A model generated the notes under the pieces. The model was given only the letters and a program-made list of their open reading frames with translations. It was not told the origin of the DNA and searched no databases. DNA of 64,000 nt from Sulfitobacter sp. F26169L (GTDB lineage Bacteria > Pseudomonadota > Alphaproteobacteria > Rhodobacterales > Rhodobacteraceae): assembly GCF_026410285.1 (NCBI RefSeq), contig NZ_JAPMLP010000004.1:242-64241 (forward strand), written 5' to 3'. Position numbers and translations under genes: made by a program. How positions within the stretch are numbered: position 1 is the stretch's first letter; each line of letters starts with the position of its first letter. Shown here piece after piece: positions 55,645-63,706 of this stretch.

Positions 55645-57123
55645 TTAGTCTGTCCAGCTTACTGCCGTCAGGTCGTTTGACTGGGTTGGCTGGTTTTCCC
55701 ACAGGCCCGACACACCCGCTTTTGCAACTGTCGGAAACGCCAGTTGGAACAGGTAACCGTTTACATAATCCTCTGCGATGATGCGCTGTGCCTCGCCCAG
55801 CATTTCGGTGCGCTTGTCAGGATCGGCTTCGGTGTTGAATTTGGCGATCAGTTCCTGAAACGCAGGATTGTCGTATTGGAAATAGTAATCGGGATTGGCG
55901 TAAATTCCGATGTCCATCGGCTCGGTATGGCTCACGATTGTGAGGCCGAAGTTTTTACCTTTGAACACGGATTCCAGCCACTGCGCCCATTCGACGTTTG
56001 TGATTTCGGCTTTGATGCCAACCTGCGCAAGTTGCGAGGCGATGATTTCGCCACCACGGCGCGCGTAAGACGGGGGCGGCAGGTACAGGGTTGTTTCAAA
56101 CCCGTCTGCAAAACCGGCCTCGGCCAGCAGTGCTTTGGCCTTTTCCGGGTCATAGTTGCTGGTTGTCGTAAAATCGACGTAGGCGGGATTGTGCGGTGCA
56201 AAATGGGTGCCGATGGGCGTGCCATAGCCGAACATCGCACCATCAATGATGGCCTGACGGTCGATGGCGTGGGCCAGCGCCTGACGGACCTTTATATTGT
56301 CGAACGGCGGCATCTTGTTGTTGGTCGACAGAATCGTTTCCCCCTCTGTCGAGCCGACAAGAACCTGAAAACGCGGATCTGCCTCGAACTGGGGCAGGTT
56401 TTCGGGCGCAGGGAAGCCCGAGAACACATCAATGTCTTCGGCCATCATTGCCGAAAAAGCCGCCGTTGGGTCGGAGATGAATTTGAATGTCGCGCTGGTA
56501 AGGTTCGCTGGTGTGCCCCAGTAATCCTCATTCCGGGTCAGTTCGATCTTGTCGCCCTGTGTCCAGCTTTCGAATTTGAAGGCGCCAGTGCCGACAGGGT
56601 TTTGTTTGATGCCTTCGATACTTTCGGGCGCAACAATCACCGCGTCACCCCATGCGAGGTTGAACAGCATGTTGCCGTTCGGCTCTGACAGTTTGATTTC
56701 AACGGTGGTGGGGTCGACGACGTTCACTTCGGAAATCGCGGCATAAAGCGCTTTTTGCGCATTTGCGCTGTCTTCCGCGCCGATCCGGTCAAGCGAGAAT
56801 TTTACATCTTCGGCGTCCATTGTGGTGCCGTCATGGAAGGTGACGCCTTCGTTGAGGGTGAAGGTATAGGTCAGCCCGTCGTCCGAGATTTCCCAGCTTT
56901 TTGCGAGACCAGGGATGACGGCACCGGAGCTGTCAAAACGCGTGAGGCCTTCGAGAACATTGGAATAAAGGACTGAATCAATAGCACCGGCGGCAGCGCT
57001 TGTCGGGTCCAGATGCGGCGGTTCGAGCTGGATTGCGATTGTCAGATCGTCTTTGGCGCTGGCGGTGCCCGCCATTAAAGCAGCGGTGCTTACGCCTAGA
57101 AGAAGGGTGCGAAGATTGAACAT
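55645..57123 (-). CDS. Peptide ABC transporter substrate-binding protein (SBP family 5)
   Basis: A 492-aa periplasmic protein with a signal peptide (LLLGVSTAALMAGTASA). SBP_bac_5 motifs include HLDPTSAAAGAIDSVLYSNV, NVLEGLTRFDSSGAVIPGLA, TFTLNEGVTFHDGT and VRQALAHAIDRQAII. It is the likely ligand receptor for the permease-ATPase operon at 49996-53350, but it is transcribed separately with its own terminator, three genes away. Confidence 0.95.
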   Translation of the reverse strand: MFNLRTLLLGVSTAALMAGTASAKDDLTIAIQLEPPHLDPTSAAAGAIDSVLYSNVLEGLTRFDSSGAVIPGLAKSWEISDDGLTYTFTLNEGVTFHDGTTMDAEDVKFSLDRIGAEDSANAQKALYAAISEVNVVDPTTVEIKLSEPNGNMLFNLAWGDAVIVAPESIEGIKQNPVGTGAFKFESWTQGDKIELTRNEDYWGTPANLTSATFKFISDPTAAFSAMMAEDIDVFSGFPAPENLPQFEADPRFQVLVGSTEGETILSTNNKMPPFDNIKVRQALAHAIDRQAIIDGAMFGYGTPIGTHFAPHNPAYVDFTTTSNYDPEKAKALLAEAGFADGFETTLYLPPPSYARRGGEIIASQLAQVGIKAEITNVEWAQWLESVFKGKNFGLTIVSHTEPMDIGIYANPDYYFQYDNPAFQELIAKFNTEADPDKRTEMLGEAQRIIAEDYVNGYLFQLAFPTVAKAGVSGLWENQPTQSNDLTAVSWTD

Positions 57124-57250
57124 GTGAGACTCCGTTTGGACAGGTTATGCGCAAACGTTAGGCGACGATCTTTGCAATGGCTAGGAGAAACCTTGCAGCA
57201 GGATCGGCGCTGGGGTAGGCGGTCAGCCTTTGGCGGGGAAGGAGCAGGGC

Positions 57251-58489
57251 ATGGCAGTTTTGGGTGTGGATTTCGGAACATCGAATTCGGCGGCAGGTGT
57301 GGCGCGGGATGGTGCACCGCATCTGATTGCGCTGGAAAAGGACGAGAAGACTTTGCCCACTGCTGTATTTTTCGACTTTGAAAAAAAGCGAATGTTGATT
57401 GGCACCGCTGCCGGCAAGGCGCTGCTGGCCGGTGAGGAGGGGCGATACATGCGCGCTCTCAAAAGCTTGCTGGGCGCGCCTTTGATGCGAGAAAAGCGTA
57501 ATCTATTGGGTGAAAAGCTGGATTTCATCGATATCGTGGCGCGGTTTCTGGCGCAGGTGAAACGCGGCGCCGAAGCGCAGACGGGCGAGCGGTTCGACCG
57601 TGCGCTGTCGGGACGGCCTGTGCGGTTTCACGGTGACGAGACGCGCAATGCGCAGGCCGAAGTCGATTTGCGCGAGGCGTATCTGCGTGCCGGCTTCGAT
57701 GAGGTTGCGTTTATGTACGAGCCGGAGGCGGCCGCATTGGCAAACCGTGCGCTGCTGGATGAGGGCGATCTGGGTTTGATCGTGGATATTGGCGGCGGTA
57801 CATCGGATTTCACCCTGTTTCGCAATGGCGTGGACGGGATAGAGATTTCGGCGAGCCATGGCATCAGATCAGGCGGCACCGATTTTGACCGGACCCTGAG
57901 TTTGGAAACCGTGATGCCGCTCTTGGGGCGTGGCAGTGAAATACGCCATGCGTTCGGGAATGAAACACACACGGCCCCTGCAACAATTTTCAACGATCTG
58001 GCCACTTGGCAGAAAATCCAGTTTCTTTATGCGCCCGATAGTCGTCGTCTGGCCAGCGATCTGGCGCAATATGCGGTGGAGCCGGACAAGCTGGCACGGC
58101 TGGTATCAGTGCTGGCGGATGAATTGGGCCACGATATCGCGTTTGCTGTCGAAGCAGGGAAAATCGCGGCAAATATCAGCGGTGCCGGTGTTGTTGATTT
58201 GCAGGTGGTTGAGCGCGGGCTGTCGGTATCATTGGAGAGCGATACAGTTGGCGCATTGCTGCGGCCCATGGCCGAAGATATGGCGGCGGCGGCGCTTGCC
58301 ACTGTTGCGCGGGCTGATGTGGCGCCGGAAGATGTAACCCATCTGGTGTTTGTCGGCGGTTCCAGCTTGATGCGGGTGACGCGCGATGCGCTGGGGCAAG
58401 TGTTTCCACAGGCGGCGGTGCATCACGGCTCTGCGTTGACGGCAATTGTGGATGGGCTGGGGATTGCTGCGGAGGGGGCATTTGACTGA
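57251..58489 (+). CDS. Hsp70-family protein (YegD-like)
   Basis: A 412-aa protein containing only the actin-like ATPase part of Hsp70: phosphate-1 LGVDFGTSNSAAG, EPEAAAL, phosphate-2 VDIGGGTSDFTLF and adenosine motif FVGGSSLMRVTRDAL. There is no substrate-binding beta-sandwich or lid, as in YegD and its relatives. No DnaJ/GrpE genes nearby. ATG 57251 follows AAGGAG; divergent from the binding-protein gene. Confidence 0.93.
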   Translation: MAVLGVDFGTSNSAAGVARDGAPHLIALEKDEKTLPTAVFFDFEKKRMLIGTAAGKALLAGEEGRYMRALKSLLGAPLMREKRNLLGEKLDFIDIVARFLAQVKRGAEAQTGERFDRALSGRPVRFHGDETRNAQAEVDLREAYLRAGFDEVAFMYEPEAAALANRALLDEGDLGLIVDIGGGTSDFTLFRNGVDGIEISASHGIRSGGTDFDRTLSLETVMPLLGRGSEIRHAFGNETHTAPATIFNDLATWQKIQFLYAPDSRRLASDLAQYAVEPDKLARLVSVLADELGHDIAFAVEAGKIAANISGAGVVDLQVVERGLSVSLESDTVGALLRPMAEDMAAAALATVARADVAPEDVTHLVFVGGSSLMRVTRDALGQVFPQAAVHHGSALTAIVDGLGIAAEGAFD

Positions 58490-58498
58490 TGTGGAGGA

Positions 58499-58560
58499 GG
58501 GGGCCAGCCCCCGCCTGCGCTGCGCGCAGCCCCCCCGGGATATTTTTGGCCAAAAGAAAT
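58499..58560 (+). repeat. Dispersed intergenic element, copy 4
   Basis: Stem GGGGGCCAGCCCCC (58499-58512), a second small hairpin CTGCGC/GCGCAG (58515-58529), then GGGATATTTTTGGCC and AAAAGAAAT. Starts 9 bp after the Hsp70-like stop, same orientation as that gene, and fills the gap to the convergent M20 gene. Confidence 0.85.
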
Positions 58561-58564
58561 AAGG

Positions 58565-59845
58565 TCAAGGGCGGGGGAGCAAGAGCGTTTCCAGCGCGGC
58601 GCCCATAACGCAGGCACTGTCGATCATATCATCGACGCCGATCCATTCGTCGGGTTTATGGGCGAGTTCGAGCACACCGGGGCCGTAGGCGATGCAGTTT
58701 TTCAGCTTGCCGATGCGGTCGATGTGTTTCTGATCATAGGTGCCCGGAGAAGCGACATATTGGGGGGATTTGCCGATGACGTCTTCGATCGCTTTTGCCA
58801 CCGTCTGGACGACGGGGGCTTCGCGATCTGTCATTGAGGGCAGAACCGAGTTGAGTTCGGTTAGTTCGTAATCGAAATCGGGGCGGGTGGAGCGAAGCCC
58901 TTCGAGAAGTGCGGTGACTTCGCCGCGGACCTGATCGAGGGGTTCTTCGACGAGAAAGCGGCGGTCAATGGTTATACGACAGCTGTCGGGGACGCAGTGG
59001 GAGGGCAGGCCGTCAAAGTCGGCATCCTGTTCTTTTGCGCCGCCGTGGATTGAATTGATGTTCATTGTGGAACTGCGCGCGCCTTCCGGCACCACGGGCA
59101 TATCGGTGAGGCGGGCAGCCATGGCGGGGAAAAGCTTGTTTTCGAATTCATTCAGCACAGCGCCCATGTGACGCACGGCGCAATCACCGAGGAAAGGCAT
59201 GGAGCCGTGGGCGATTTCACCCTTTGTTTCGATTTCTGCCCACCAGCCGCCACGGTGGCCGAGGCAGATGCGGTCCTTGTTCAGGGGTTCGGGAATGATG
59301 ACATGCTGAACACGGTCAGGATTGAAGTAGCCTTGTTCTGCCAGATAGGCGACACCGCCGTATCCGCCGGATTCTTCATCGGCGGTGCCAGAGATTTCGA
59401 TTGATCCGGTAAAATCATTGTACATCTCGATAAATGTCTCTGCCGCGATGATGGATGTTGCCAGCCCGCCTTTCATGTCACATGCACCACGGCCGTAAAT
59501 TCTGCCGTCTTTCAGTTCGCCCCCGAAAGGATCAGTTGTCCAGCCGCGACCCACTTCGACGACATCTGTGTGGCTGTTGAAATGGACACATTCACCGGAA
59601 CGGGTGCCTTCGCGGCGTGCAATTATATTCCAGCGGGGATACTTTGCGCTGTCGCCGGGTGTGCCGTGGGCGCGGATCAGTTTTGTTTCGAAACCGTGTG
59701 CCTTCAGGCGTTTGTCCAGGTATTCGCAGATTGCCAGATAATCCTGACCGGGCGGGTTGAGTGTGGGGATACGGATGAGATCCTGAGTAAGGGCGATTAG
59801 CGCATCACGTTTGGCAGCAATGGCATTTGAGAGTGGTGTTTTCAT
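58565..59845 (-). CDS. M20-family amidohydrolase (ArgE/DapE type)
   Basis: A 426-aa binuclear zinc peptidase/deacylase. Metal ligands sit in FNSHTDVVEVG, GACDMKGG, ADEESGGYGG and IIPEPL, and a late His in YVASPGTYDQKH. The dimerisation domain lies between (HGSMPFLGDCAVRHMG). The ArgE/DapE-related family includes acetylornithine deacetylase and many N-acyl amino-acid hydrolases. No arginine or lysine genes are adjacent, so the substrate cannot be named. Confidence 0.92.
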   Translation of the reverse strand: MKTPLSNAIAAKRDALIALTQDLIRIPTLNPPGQDYLAICEYLDKRLKAHGFETKLIRAHGTPGDSAKYPRWNIIARREGTRSGECVHFNSHTDVVEVGRGWTTDPFGGELKDGRIYGRGACDMKGGLATSIIAAETFIEMYNDFTGSIEISGTADEESGGYGGVAYLAEQGYFNPDRVQHVIIPEPLNKDRICLGHRGGWWAEIETKGEIAHGSMPFLGDCAVRHMGAVLNEFENKLFPAMAARLTDMPVVPEGARSSTMNINSIHGGAKEQDADFDGLPSHCVPDSCRITIDRRFLVEEPLDQVRGEVTALLEGLRSTRPDFDYELTELNSVLPSMTDREAPVVQTVAKAIEDVIGKSPQYVASPGTYDQKHIDRIGKLKNCIAYGPGVLELAHKPDEWIGVDDMIDSACVMGAALETLLLPRP

Positions 59846-59990
59846 CCCGTGTCCTTTTTTATTGAACGAAACGGCTAGGCTGTGCGTTATGCCGTGTCTG
59901 GCCTCTGGTGGTGCCCCGTATCATTGCGGAACATTGTCGTTGTGCAAGGCATGAATTAGCCTGCCGGCGATACAGGAGACGGATACGCAG

Positions 59991-60848
59991 ATGACACGGC
60001 GAAATACCCGCAACCAGCAGACCGAAGATGAAGCCAAAGAACAGTCGCTGGAGGAGGCCGCTTCGCTGTCGCCGCTGATGATATATGAAGTGATCCGGCG
60101 GGACGGGGAGGAAGAGCTGGCGCGGACAAAACGGTCGCTGTTCTGGTCCGGTATCGCGGCGGGTGTTCTGATTAGCCTCTCGGTTTTGGGTGAGGCGGTA
60201 CTGCGGACTTATCTGCCAGATACGCCATCGCGGTTTTTGATCGAAAATGTCGGGTATTCGCTGGGGTTTCTGGCGGTGATCATGGGGCGGATGCAGCTGT
60301 TTACCGAAAACACGATCACCACAGTCCTGCCGATCATGCGGGAGCGGACGGTTGCGGCGATAGGATGTATGCTGCGGCTGTGGGCGATTGTACTGGGGGC
60401 AAATGTGATCGGTGCGTTTGCTGCGGCAGCTTTGTTTGTGTTCACGCCTGCCATTTCGCCTGATGTAATGGCTGCGATAACGGCCCTGTCTGAACACGCG
60501 ACAGGGATGCCTGCTGCACAGGGATTCTGGCGTGGTGTTCCCGCAGGGATCATCATAGCGTTGATTGTCTGGATGTTACCGCAGGCTGACGGAGCCGAGT
60601 TCTTTGTGATCCTGAGCTTTACGTGGCTGATTGCGGCAGGTGATTTTACGCATATCGTTGCAGGCTCTGTCGAGATGGCGGTTCTGATGTTGCAGGGCAG
60701 TCTGGGTCTATTCGATGCTTTGACGGGCTTCTTTTTACCAGTGCTGGCCGGAAATATCATTGGCGGCACTGTAATCTTTACGCTGGTAGCTTGGGGGCAG
60801 GTGCGCGATGACGTAACCGCAAACGAAAGTCCTGAAGTGGGTAAATAA
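59991..60848 (+). CDS. Formate/nitrite transporter family protein (YfdC-like)
   Basis: A 285-aa inner-membrane protein. A charged N-terminal cytosolic segment precedes six helices with FNT-like features (FWSGIAAGVLISLSVLGEAV, LFTENTITTVLPIM, FLPVLAGNIIGGTVIFTLVAW). The long polar N-terminus and sequence place it in the YfdC subgroup, whose substrate is unresolved. The stop overlaps the next start as TAATG. Confidence 0.9.
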   Translation: MTRRNTRNQQTEDEAKEQSLEEAASLSPLMIYEVIRRDGEEELARTKRSLFWSGIAAGVLISLSVLGEAVLRTYLPDTPSRFLIENVGYSLGFLAVIMGRMQLFTENTITTVLPIMRERTVAAIGCMLRLWAIVLGANVIGAFAAAALFVFTPAISPDVMAAITALSEHATGMPAAQGFWRGVPAGIIIALIVWMLPQADGAEFFVILSFTWLIAAGDFTHIVAGSVEMAVLMLQGSLGLFDALTGFFLPVLAGNIIGGTVIFTLVAWGQVRDDVTANESPEVGK

Positions 60849-61801
60849 TGAGCGATACGACTGTGACACAGGTGCCTCAGGGAGCAATTGCGCGAGTTTG
60901 GGCAGCTCTTCGGGACGGGTTTGTGCAGATCGGCGACACAAACCTTTCGCTGGTGTCGGCTGGGGTCGGGTTTTTCGGGATGTTATCGCTATTTCCAGCA
61001 ATCGCTGCACTGATCGCATTGCTTAGCCTTATCTCTAATCCTGACGTTGTGATTGCCCAGTTGGAAGATATGCGTGGTCTGCTGCCGCAGGATGTATATA
61101 TTATTTTCCACAATCAGATTGTGGCACTGGTGACGGCCAGCCCTGACACCCTGGGGTGGGCAGGCGTCATTTCTATTTCAGCCGCCTTGTGGTCAGCGCG
61201 CGCAGGTGTCGCGGCGATGATGACAGGGTTGAACGCGGTACACGGTGAAAAGAACCGTGCGACAATATCGCATTACGTCCGTGCGCTATTGCTGACGCTT
61301 GCGCTTGTCGGAGTTGGCATTGTTGCGCTAATTACGCTGGTGGTGGCTCCGGTCATCCTGGCATTTTTTCCGTTGGGTGGGGTGGCTGGCATCATTGCGG
61401 AAACGGTACGCTGGGTTATCGCGATAAGCATTCTGCTGGCGGGGGTCAGTGTTTTGTATCGCTATGGTCCAAACCGGGGGAAATCGCATCGAAGATCTAT
61501 AAAATCGGGAGCGATTGTTGCAGTGGTCAGTTGGGCGGCACTATCGCTTGTGTTTTCGTACTATGTAGCGAACTTCGGAAATTATAATCAGGTCTACGGC
61601 TCTATCGGGGCTGTGATCGCGATGCTGATCTGGTTGTGGCTAAGCAGCTTTGTTATCTTGCTGGGTGCGGTTGTAAATGCGCAGGTTGAAAAACACGTTT
61701 ACGGATTGGAGACCCCCGACGGGGCTTCGCCGTTCGAGGAAATCAAAGCAGCCCCACCTGAAGAAATTGTCGATACAACGCCCGCCAGCCCCCTGCCTTG
61801 A
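60848..61801 (+). CDS. YihY/BrkB-family membrane protein
   Basis: A 317-aa protein with about six helices. Motifs are LSLVSAGVGFFGMLSLFPAIAAL, a WSARAGVAAMMTGLN-like segment and IGAVIAMLIWLWLSSFVILLGA. Once called RNase BN, the family is now regarded as membrane proteins of unknown transport or structural role. Translationally coupled to the FNT gene; convergent with the Crp/Fnr gene with only 3 bp between stops. Confidence 0.93.
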   Translation: MSDTTVTQVPQGAIARVWAALRDGFVQIGDTNLSLVSAGVGFFGMLSLFPAIAALIALLSLISNPDVVIAQLEDMRGLLPQDVYIIFHNQIVALVTASPDTLGWAGVISISAALWSARAGVAAMMTGLNAVHGEKNRATISHYVRALLLTLALVGVGIVALITLVVAPVILAFFPLGGVAGIIAETVRWVIAISILLAGVSVLYRYGPNRGKSHRRSIKSGAIVAVVSWAALSLVFSYYVANFGNYNQVYGSIGAVIAMLIWLWLSSFVILLGAVVNAQVEKHVYGLETPDGASPFEEIKAAPPEEIVDTTPASPLP

Positions 61802-61804
61802 CTC

Positions 61805-62533
61805 CTAGATAAACGGGCGTTTTGGCAACGGGTCCAGATCGGTCATGGCGATTTCGGCAAGGGCTTCTATATCGTTGATCTGCAATGTTTTATCCGACCA
61901 AGTCGCAAGCTGTCGATCCTTGAGCTTGCCTAACGTTTTATTCGTATGCACCAACGAAAGGCCCATGGCGTCTGCAACATCACGCTGTGTAAAGGGCAGT
62001 TCCATCACGTTGTTCTGCACCATGCCAAGCGATTTGCCGCGCTGAAAAATCTTTATCATGGCCCATGCTACGGATTGCAGCGCGGTACGCTGTCCGACAG
62101 TTGACAGGCTTTCACCGAGGAAGTTTTCTTCCATTGCGGCCAGCCATGTAAGGTCAAATCCGCGTTCCGGATGTGATCTGAAAAAGCTCCACAGTTCAGA
62201 GCGGTTGAAAACACACAGGCGCATCTGCGAACGTGCTTCTACCGAATGACCCATTTCGCCGAGCAATCCGGCCTGAAGGCCGATGAAGTCGCCTGGAAAA
62301 ACGAAGTTTATCACCTGCCGCTGACCGTTTTGGAGATGTCGTTCGCGGATACCCATACCGGAAAGTGCAGTAAACAACTGAGGTGCATTGGAACCTTGCA
62401 TCAGTATCGGAGTATTCGGCTCTACAGATAACTCCCCCACCTTGAATTTCTGCATAAATTCAATGTCTTCCGGAGAAAGATGTTTGAATGCGTCTTTGCG
62501 ATTCAGTGGGCAATATCTGCAATGGGTGGTCAT
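61805..62533 (-). CDS. Crp/Fnr-family transcriptional regulator
   Basis: A 242-aa protein. The cyclic-nucleotide-like beta-roll spans about residues 25-140 (VINFVFPGDFIGLQAGLLGE) and the winged HTH is at the C-terminus (PFTQRDVADAMGLSLVHTNKTLGKLKD). An N-terminal HCRYCP holds two Cys but not the full Fnr four-Cys set, so oxygen sensing through a [4Fe-4S] cluster is doubtful. Closer to the FixK-like/nonspecific Crp group. Confidence 0.93.
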   Translation of the reverse strand: MTTHCRYCPLNRKDAFKHLSPEDIEFMQKFKVGELSVEPNTPILMQGSNAPQLFTALSGMGIRERHLQNGQRQVINFVFPGDFIGLQAGLLGEMGHSVEARSQMRLCVFNRSELWSFFRSHPERGFDLTWLAAMEENFLGESLSTVGQRTALQSVAWAMIKIFQRGKSLGMVQNNVMELPFTQRDVADAMGLSLVHTNKTLGKLKDRQLATWSDKTLQINDIEALAEIAMTDLDPLPKRPFI

Positions 62534-62600
62534 AAAAAAGGAGCACTCCGGTATGTCTTAGTTTATAGAACAGATGCCTGTCGCAGATTAAACATGGTGC

Positions 62601-62984
62601 ATGAACAAAAGATTGTCTGCACCCGAATTTGTCATCGTAGTGGATGATACGCTCGTCCTGATGGATATTCAGGAAATGCTTGCGCGTCAGTTCAAAACCG
62701 ATCCGGTCGGTTTTGACGCTCTTGATGCGTTAGCGCAAGCATTAGATGATCTGTCACGGCCGGTCATTGTAATTTCCTCGTTTAGTGCGTCCCGAACATC
62801 TGCCGCTTTGAAGAGGCACCATCTGGAGGATGACAAAGTCTTTTTTGTCCTTATCAGTGATGAGAATGAAGACGACATGGGCCTTTTGGGCGGGGCCACT
62901 ATTGTGTCATCGCCATTCTCGACTGAAAAACTGATGTCCGGCATCACGACCGCGTACGCGCACCTGCTGTCAGTCCCGACATAA
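62601..62984 (+). CDS. Degenerate stand-alone receiver-like domain
   Basis: A 127-aa protein with CheY-like order of strands: EFVIVVDDTLVLMDI keeps the acidic pair (D15, D16). The phosphoacceptor position in PVIVISSFS is Ser, not Asp, and the invariant Lys before PF is also Ser (SSPF, 103-106). It therefore cannot be a normal phosphorylated response regulator. No output domain. Located between a Crp/Fnr gene and the phyR region. It overlaps the convergent gene end by 41 bp. Confidence 0.72.
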   Translation: MNKRLSAPEFVIVVDDTLVLMDIQEMLARQFKTDPVGFDALDALAQALDDLSRPVIVISSFSASRTSAALKRHHLEDDKVFFVLISDENEDDMGLLGGATIVSSPFSTEKLMSGITTAYAHLLSVPT

Positions 62985-63288
62985 ACGCAGCAACCAGATT
63001 ATCCATCGTGGGAGGCTCCGGCTGTCTGACCGGTTCAGGTGCTGGCGGTGTTTTGCGGCTACGCATGGATGCAATTGCAAGTCCAATCAACCCAGCGCCG
63101 GTGTAAATCGCCGCGATGATTATCGTGGCGTTCAAAATTGAGGTGACTGTGATCAAAAACATCCAGCACGCAGCAGTCCAAAAGGCCAGCCCTATGCACA
63201 GGGCAATGCCCGCACACAGGCCTATTGCCGCTGTTCCGGCGGTATGCTGTGCCTGTGCGCGGGCGTTTGCGATCAGATTGCCAATCAT
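62944..63288 (-). CDS. Phage-holin-family/YqjE-like membrane protein
   Basis: A 114-aa protein with two helices (about residues 20-45 and 50-75: GLCAGIALCIGLAFWTAACW, ATIIIAAIYTGAGLIGLAIA) and a Pro-rich cytosolic tail. Follows the DUF883-type gene by 1 bp, the arrangement of yqjD-yqjE. Although named holin-like, nothing phage-related is nearby. Confidence 0.8.
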   Translation of the reverse strand: MIGNLIANARAQAQHTAGTAAIGLCAGIALCIGLAFWTAACWMFLITVTSILNATIIIAAIYTGAGLIGLAIASMRSRKTPPAPEPVRQPEPPTMDNLVAAFMSGLTAGARTRS

Positions 63289-63289
63289 C

Positions 63290-63586
63290 TTAACGACGCG
63301 ATGTCGTGATTAGGCCGACAAGGAAGCCAAGGCCGGCAGCCAGACCAAGCGCTGTTGCGGGCTGTGTGCGAACAAAATCTTCTGCCTGCATCTGCGCCAG
63401 CGCGGCTTTTTCACGACCGGCTGCTGACAAGTCAGCGGCGGTTTCTTTGGCAGACTGTTTTGCAGCGGCCGTTTTGGCAAAACCATATTCGGTTAGAGTC
63501 TGGGTCAGTGACGATAGATCTCTCTTCAGTACATCCATTTGGGCGGATAGATCTTCGACTGTGACCTCTTGTGATGCTTTCGCCAT
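63290..63586 (-). CDS. DUF883/YqjD-like membrane-anchored protein
   Basis: A 98-aa protein. A helical N-terminal part (VEDLSAQMDVLKRDLSSL) and amphipathic middle lead to the C-terminal anchor PATALGLAAGLGFLVGLITT and the terminal RR typical of ElaB/YqjD/YgaM proteins, which tether stalled ribosomes to the membrane in E. coli. AAGGAG precedes ATG. An EcfG promoter lies 40 bp upstream. Confidence 0.88.
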   Translation of the reverse strand: MAKASQEVTVEDLSAQMDVLKRDLSSLTQTLTEYGFAKTAAAKQSAKETAADLSAAGREKAALAQMQAEDFVRTQPATALGLAAGLGFLVGLITTSRR

Positions 63587-63625
63587 GTCGGCTACTCCTT
63601 AAAGTTATTGTTGTTTCAACATTCA

Positions 63626-63650
63626 AACGCGCATGGCGCTACATTGTTCC
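63626..63650 (-). promoter_or_regulatory. EcfG-type promoter of the DUF883 gene
   Basis: On the minus strand GGAAC (63650-63646), a 16-bp spacer and CGTT (63629-63626): a perfect general-stress sigma promoter, located between phyR and the DUF883 gene. Confidence 0.8.
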
Positions 63651-63654
63651 AAAA

Positions 63655-63681
63655 ATAAACCCCGCCGGTGAAGGCAGGGTT
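63655..63681 (-). terminator. Terminator of phyR
   Basis: On the minus strand a stem AACCCTGCC / GGCGGGGTT (one mismatch) with loop TTCACC, followed by TATTTTT. Located 26 bp after the phyR stop and just before the EcfG promoter. Confidence 0.75.
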
Positions 63682-63706
63682 CGGGTAACATCGCAAAATT
63701 GCGAGA

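Noticed and set aside
55744-56688. 314-codon plus-strand frame opposite the binding protein
   Set aside because: Antisense shadow with no motif or ribosome site.
59932-59960. GGAAC upstream of the formate/nitrite transporter gene as an EcfG promoter
   Set aside because: At the 16-17 bp distance the sequence is GCAT/CATG, not CGTT.
62944-63288. Phage holin as evidence of a prophage
   Set aside because: The protein pairs with a DUF883 gene (yqjD-yqjE arrangement) and no phage gene is nearby.
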